6,305 nucleotides of DNA from Protaetiibacter sp. (GTDB lineage Bacteria; Actinomycetota; Actinomycetes; Actinomycetales; Microbacteriaceae), in the NCBI GenBank assembly GCA_030150265.1, contig JASLGG010000037.1:1-6305 (forward strand), written 5' to 3'. The translations under genes were made by a program, and so were the position numbers. Numbering within the stretch: the first letter of the stretch is position 1; each line of letters begins with the position of its first letter. Positions 4,136 through 6,305 of the stretch are shown here, one piece after another. A model generated the notes under the pieces. It had not been told where the DNA came from. It searched no databases and saw nothing but the letters and a program-made list of their open reading frames with translations.

Positions 4136-6305
4136 GAATCCGCGGCGCGGGGCGGCGGGCGCAGCCGGGGCTGCGGGCGCGGCGGCGCTGTTCGCGGTGG
4201 CGGCGCCGAAGCCCCGCTGCCCGCTCTGCGTGATCTCGTCGGCCTTGTTGACCTTGACGGTCGACTGCTCGGCCTGGTGACGCGGCTTCACGTGCAGGTA
4301 GTAGGTCGTCTTGACGCCCTTCTCCCATGCGGCGTAGTAGATGTCCATCATGTCGCCGAGGTCGCGCGTCTCGAGGTACATGTTGCGGCTGATGGCCTGG
4401 TCGATCCACTTCTGCGCGCGGGCCGCGACCTCGATGAACGAGTGCGGGGAGAGCTGGAAGCTGGTCTTGTAGACCTTCTTGAGCTCCTCGGGGATCTCGG
4501 CGATCACCTGGATGTCGCCCTGGCTGCGCAGCACCTGCTCGCGCACCTGCTCCCACAGGCCGAGCTTCTGCAGGTCGTTCACGAGGTTGCGGTTGACCTC
4601 GAGGAACTTGCCGTTCGAGGTGGAGCGGCTGAAGATCTGGGCGAACTGCGGGTCGAGGCCGGGGGTGGTGCCGGCGACGAGGCCGATGGATGCGGTGGGC
4701 GCGATCGCCATGAGCGTCGCGTTGCGCATGCCGCCCTTCACCTTCTCGCGGAGGCGGTCCCAGTCGAGACGCATGGTGCGGTCGACGGTGATCGGCACGC
4801 CGCGGTCCTTCTCGGTGAGCTCGAGCGAGTCGAACGGCACGAGGCCCTGCGACCAGCGGGAGCCCGCGAAGTTGTCGTAGGAGCCACGCTCGCGGGCGAG
4901 GTCGGCCGACTCGTCGATGGCCGCGTAGGAGACGTGCTCCATGATCTCGTCCATGAGCGAGTAGGCCTCCTCGGACTCGTAGGAGAAGCCGAGCTTCTCC
5001 ACGACATCCGTGAAGCCCATGACGCCGAGGCCGATGGCGCGGTTGGTCTTGTTGGCGTGATCCGCCTCGGCGACCGACGACTCGGTGATGTCGATGAGGT
5101 TGTCGAGCTGGCGCACGGCGCTGCGGGCCGAGTCCTCGAGCAGCGCCCAGTCGAAGCCGAGGCCGCCGTTCTCGTCCACCTTGAGGTGGGTCGAGAGGTT
5201 GATGGAGGCGAGGTTGCAGACGGCGATGTTCTCGAGGTCCTGCGGGAGGCAGATCTCGGTGCAGAGGTTCGAGAGGTGGATCGTGCCCGTGTTGTTGTTG
5301 AGGGCGCGGTTGTTGATGGTGTCCTTCCAGGTGAGCCACGGGTGGGCCGTGGTCTGGAGGGACATCAGGATGTCCTTGAACTGGGCGCGCGCGGAGATCT
5401 TCTTGAACATCCGCAGCTCGCCCGCGTCGGCCTTGGCCGCGTAGTGGGCGAAGCGCTCGGAGAAGGCCTGGCCGTAGAGCTCGTTGAGGTCGGAGACCTC
5501 GAGCGGGTCGAAGAGGTACCAGTCCTCGTCGTTCTGCACGCGCTTCATGAACTCGTCGGAGATCCAGACGGCCGTGTTGGCGGTGCGGGTGCGGCGGTAC
5601 GGGTCGCCGGAGTTCTGGCGCAGGTCGAGGAACTCGGGGAAGTCGAGGTGCCAGTTCTCCATGTAGAAGGCGAGAGCGCCGAACTTCTTGCCGCCCCGGC
5701 TGACCGCGCGCAGCACCGAGTCGATCGTGTGCATGAACGGGATGGGGCCCGTGGAGGTGGTGTTGTTGGAGCGGATGGGCGAGCCCTGCGCGCGCAGCTT
5801 GGTGACCGAGAGGCCGATGCCGCCGGTGCCCTTGGTGAGCCACATGACGTCGCGCACGCTCTTCGCGATGTGCTCGATGTCATCCTGCATCTCCATGACG
5901 AAGCAGTTGGAGAGCTGCGGGTAGGCGGTGCCGGCGTTCACCAGCGTGGAGCCGGCGGCCAGGTACTCGAGCTTCGACATCTTGTCGTAGAACGCGATCG
6001 CGTGGCTGGTGGGGTCGGCCTCGTTGAGGGAGAGGCCCATCGCGATGCGCATCCAGAAGAACTGGGGGACCTCGAGCGAGTCGCCGTTGCGGGCCTTGAT
6101 GCCGTAGCGGTTGTTGAGCGTGACCACGCCGATGTACTTGAGCAGCTCGTCGCGCGACGGGTCGAGGTAGCCGGCGAGGCGGTCGAGGTCGAAGAGGCCG
6201 GTGAAGCGGGAGTCGAGCAGGGTCTCGGAGACGCCGCGCTCGATGTACGCCCGGAAGTGGGAGGTGTGCAGCTCGACCAGCTCGTCGAAGCTCTCGTAGT
6301 CGCCG
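4118..6305 (-). CDS. nrdA: Ribonucleoside-diphosphate reductase large (alpha) subunit, N-terminus outside window
   Basis: This is the catalytic subunit of class I ribonucleotide reductase, which reduces ribonucleotides to deoxyribonucleotides. 728 codons are visible; the N-terminus, including any ATP cone, lies beyond 6305. The frame is open to the window edge, so the GTG at 6127 is internal. Counting the first complete codon (6304-6302) as 1, the active-site set is complete: C134 (S-N-C-F), N346-L-C348-T-E350 and C363 (A-V-C-N-L). The radical-relay tyrosines Y668-Y669 (T-T-Y-Y-L) are also present. After these comes an unusual Ala/Pro-rich linker (about 707-719), then G-F-G-G-L-T-S and a TGA. 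This ending lacks the C-terminal redox cysteines; they occur directly downstream in the -1 frame (4044-4121). The gene is first in a tight operon with nrdB. NrdR boxes or other control sites would lie upstream, outside the window. Confidence 0.95.
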   Translation of the reverse strand, partial: GDYESFDELVELHTSHFRAYIERGVSETLLDSRFTGLFDLDRLAGYLDPSRDELLKYIGVVTLNNRYGIKARNGDSLEVPQFFWMRIAMGLSLNEADPTSHAIAFYDKMSKLEYLAAGSTLVNAGTAYPQLSNCFVMEMQDDIEHIAKSVRDVMWLTKGTGGIGLSVTKLRAQGSPIRSNNTTSTGPIPFMHTIDSVLRAVSRGGKKFGALAFYMENWHLDFPEFLDLRQNSGDPYRRTRTANTAVWISDEFMKRVQNDEDWYLFDPLEVSDLNELYGQAFSERFAHYAAKADAGELRMFKKISARAQFKDILMSLQTTAHPWLTWKDTINNRALNNNTGTIHLSNLCTEICLPQDLENIAVCNLASINLSTHLKVDENGGLGFDWALLEDSARSAVRQLDNLIDITESSVAEADHANKTNRAIGLGVMGFTDVVEKLGFSYESEEAYSLMDEIMEHVSYAAIDESADLARERGSYDNFAGSRWSQGLVPFDSLELTEKDRGVPITVDRTMRLDWDRLREKVKGGMRNATLMAIAPTASIGLVAGTTPGLDPQFAQIFSRSTSNGKFLEVNRNLVNDLQKLGLWEQVREQVLRSQGDIQVIAEIPEELKKVYKTSFQLSPHSFIEVAARAQKWIDQAISRNMYLETRDLGDMMDIYYAAWEKGVKTTYYLHVKPRHQAEQSTVKVNKADEITQSGQRGFGAATANSAAAPAAPAAPAAPRRGFGGLTS

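Noticed and set aside
4122..5843. Upstream part of the long minus-strand frame that ends in the CxxC tail
   Set aside because: Before the G6 run this frame is an Arg/Pro/Gly/His-rich shadow of nrdA. Only the last stretch, from about 4133 down to 4044, looks coding.
6125..6127. GTG at 6127 as the start of nrdA
   Set aside because: Upstream codons to 6304 continue an NrdA-like sequence (for example F-D-L-D-R-L and L-L-K-Y-I-G-V), so this codon is internal.

Overview
The window is very GC-rich, with codons ending almost always in G or C. Its proteins and its GGTCTCGA...CTCGACCAGCG intergenic repeats suggest a high-GC actinobacterium, most likely of the Microbacteriaceae (Micrococcales). That placement is inferred from composition and protein style, not from a marker gene. 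No mobile-element gene, RNA gene or CRISPR array was seen.

Layout, left to right. (1) Positions 1-1230 (+) encode the C-terminal part of an HrpA-type DEAH RNA helicase, whose start lies outside the window. After 38 bp comes a small AhpD-like carboxymuconolactone decarboxylase-family protein (1269-1607, +). (2) A PdxH-like flavoprotein (1624-2280, -) converges on it, with 16 bp between the stop codons and a 9-bp stem-loop over the junction. (3) A second, smaller protein of the PNPOx (split-barrel) type (2349-2750, +) is transcribed divergently from a 68-bp intergenic region. It appears to have a leaderless promoter. (4) The convergent intergenic region 2751-3022 has no gene and is unusually structured. 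Two direct copies of a 40-bp palindromic repeat abut the 3' ends of the flanking genes, and a long inverted repeat lies between them. (5) The rest is a ribonucleotide reductase operon read on the minus strand: nrdA (from beyond 6305 down to 4118), a 25-codon frame that carries the redox-active CxxC tail, then nrdB (4021-3023).

Two points deserve attention in the reductase operon. NrdB has all six metal ligands, but phenylalanine (F108) stands where the radical tyrosine normally is. Ligand spacing matches the Chlamydia trachomatis class Ic (Mn/Fe) R2 protein as I recall it. NrdA ends, in its own frame, without the C-terminal cysteine pair needed for turnover. That pair (C-D-S-C-Q at the very end) lies immediately downstream in the -1 frame, after a run of six G. 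A one-base indel, a programmed -1 frameshift, or a separately translated ATGA-coupled tail peptide could each explain this.

Together the two reductase subunits would convert ribonucleotides to deoxyribonucleotides, with electrons from thioredoxin or glutaredoxin entering through the tail cysteines. The other genes are housekeeping or redox singletons with no clear pathway link to them.
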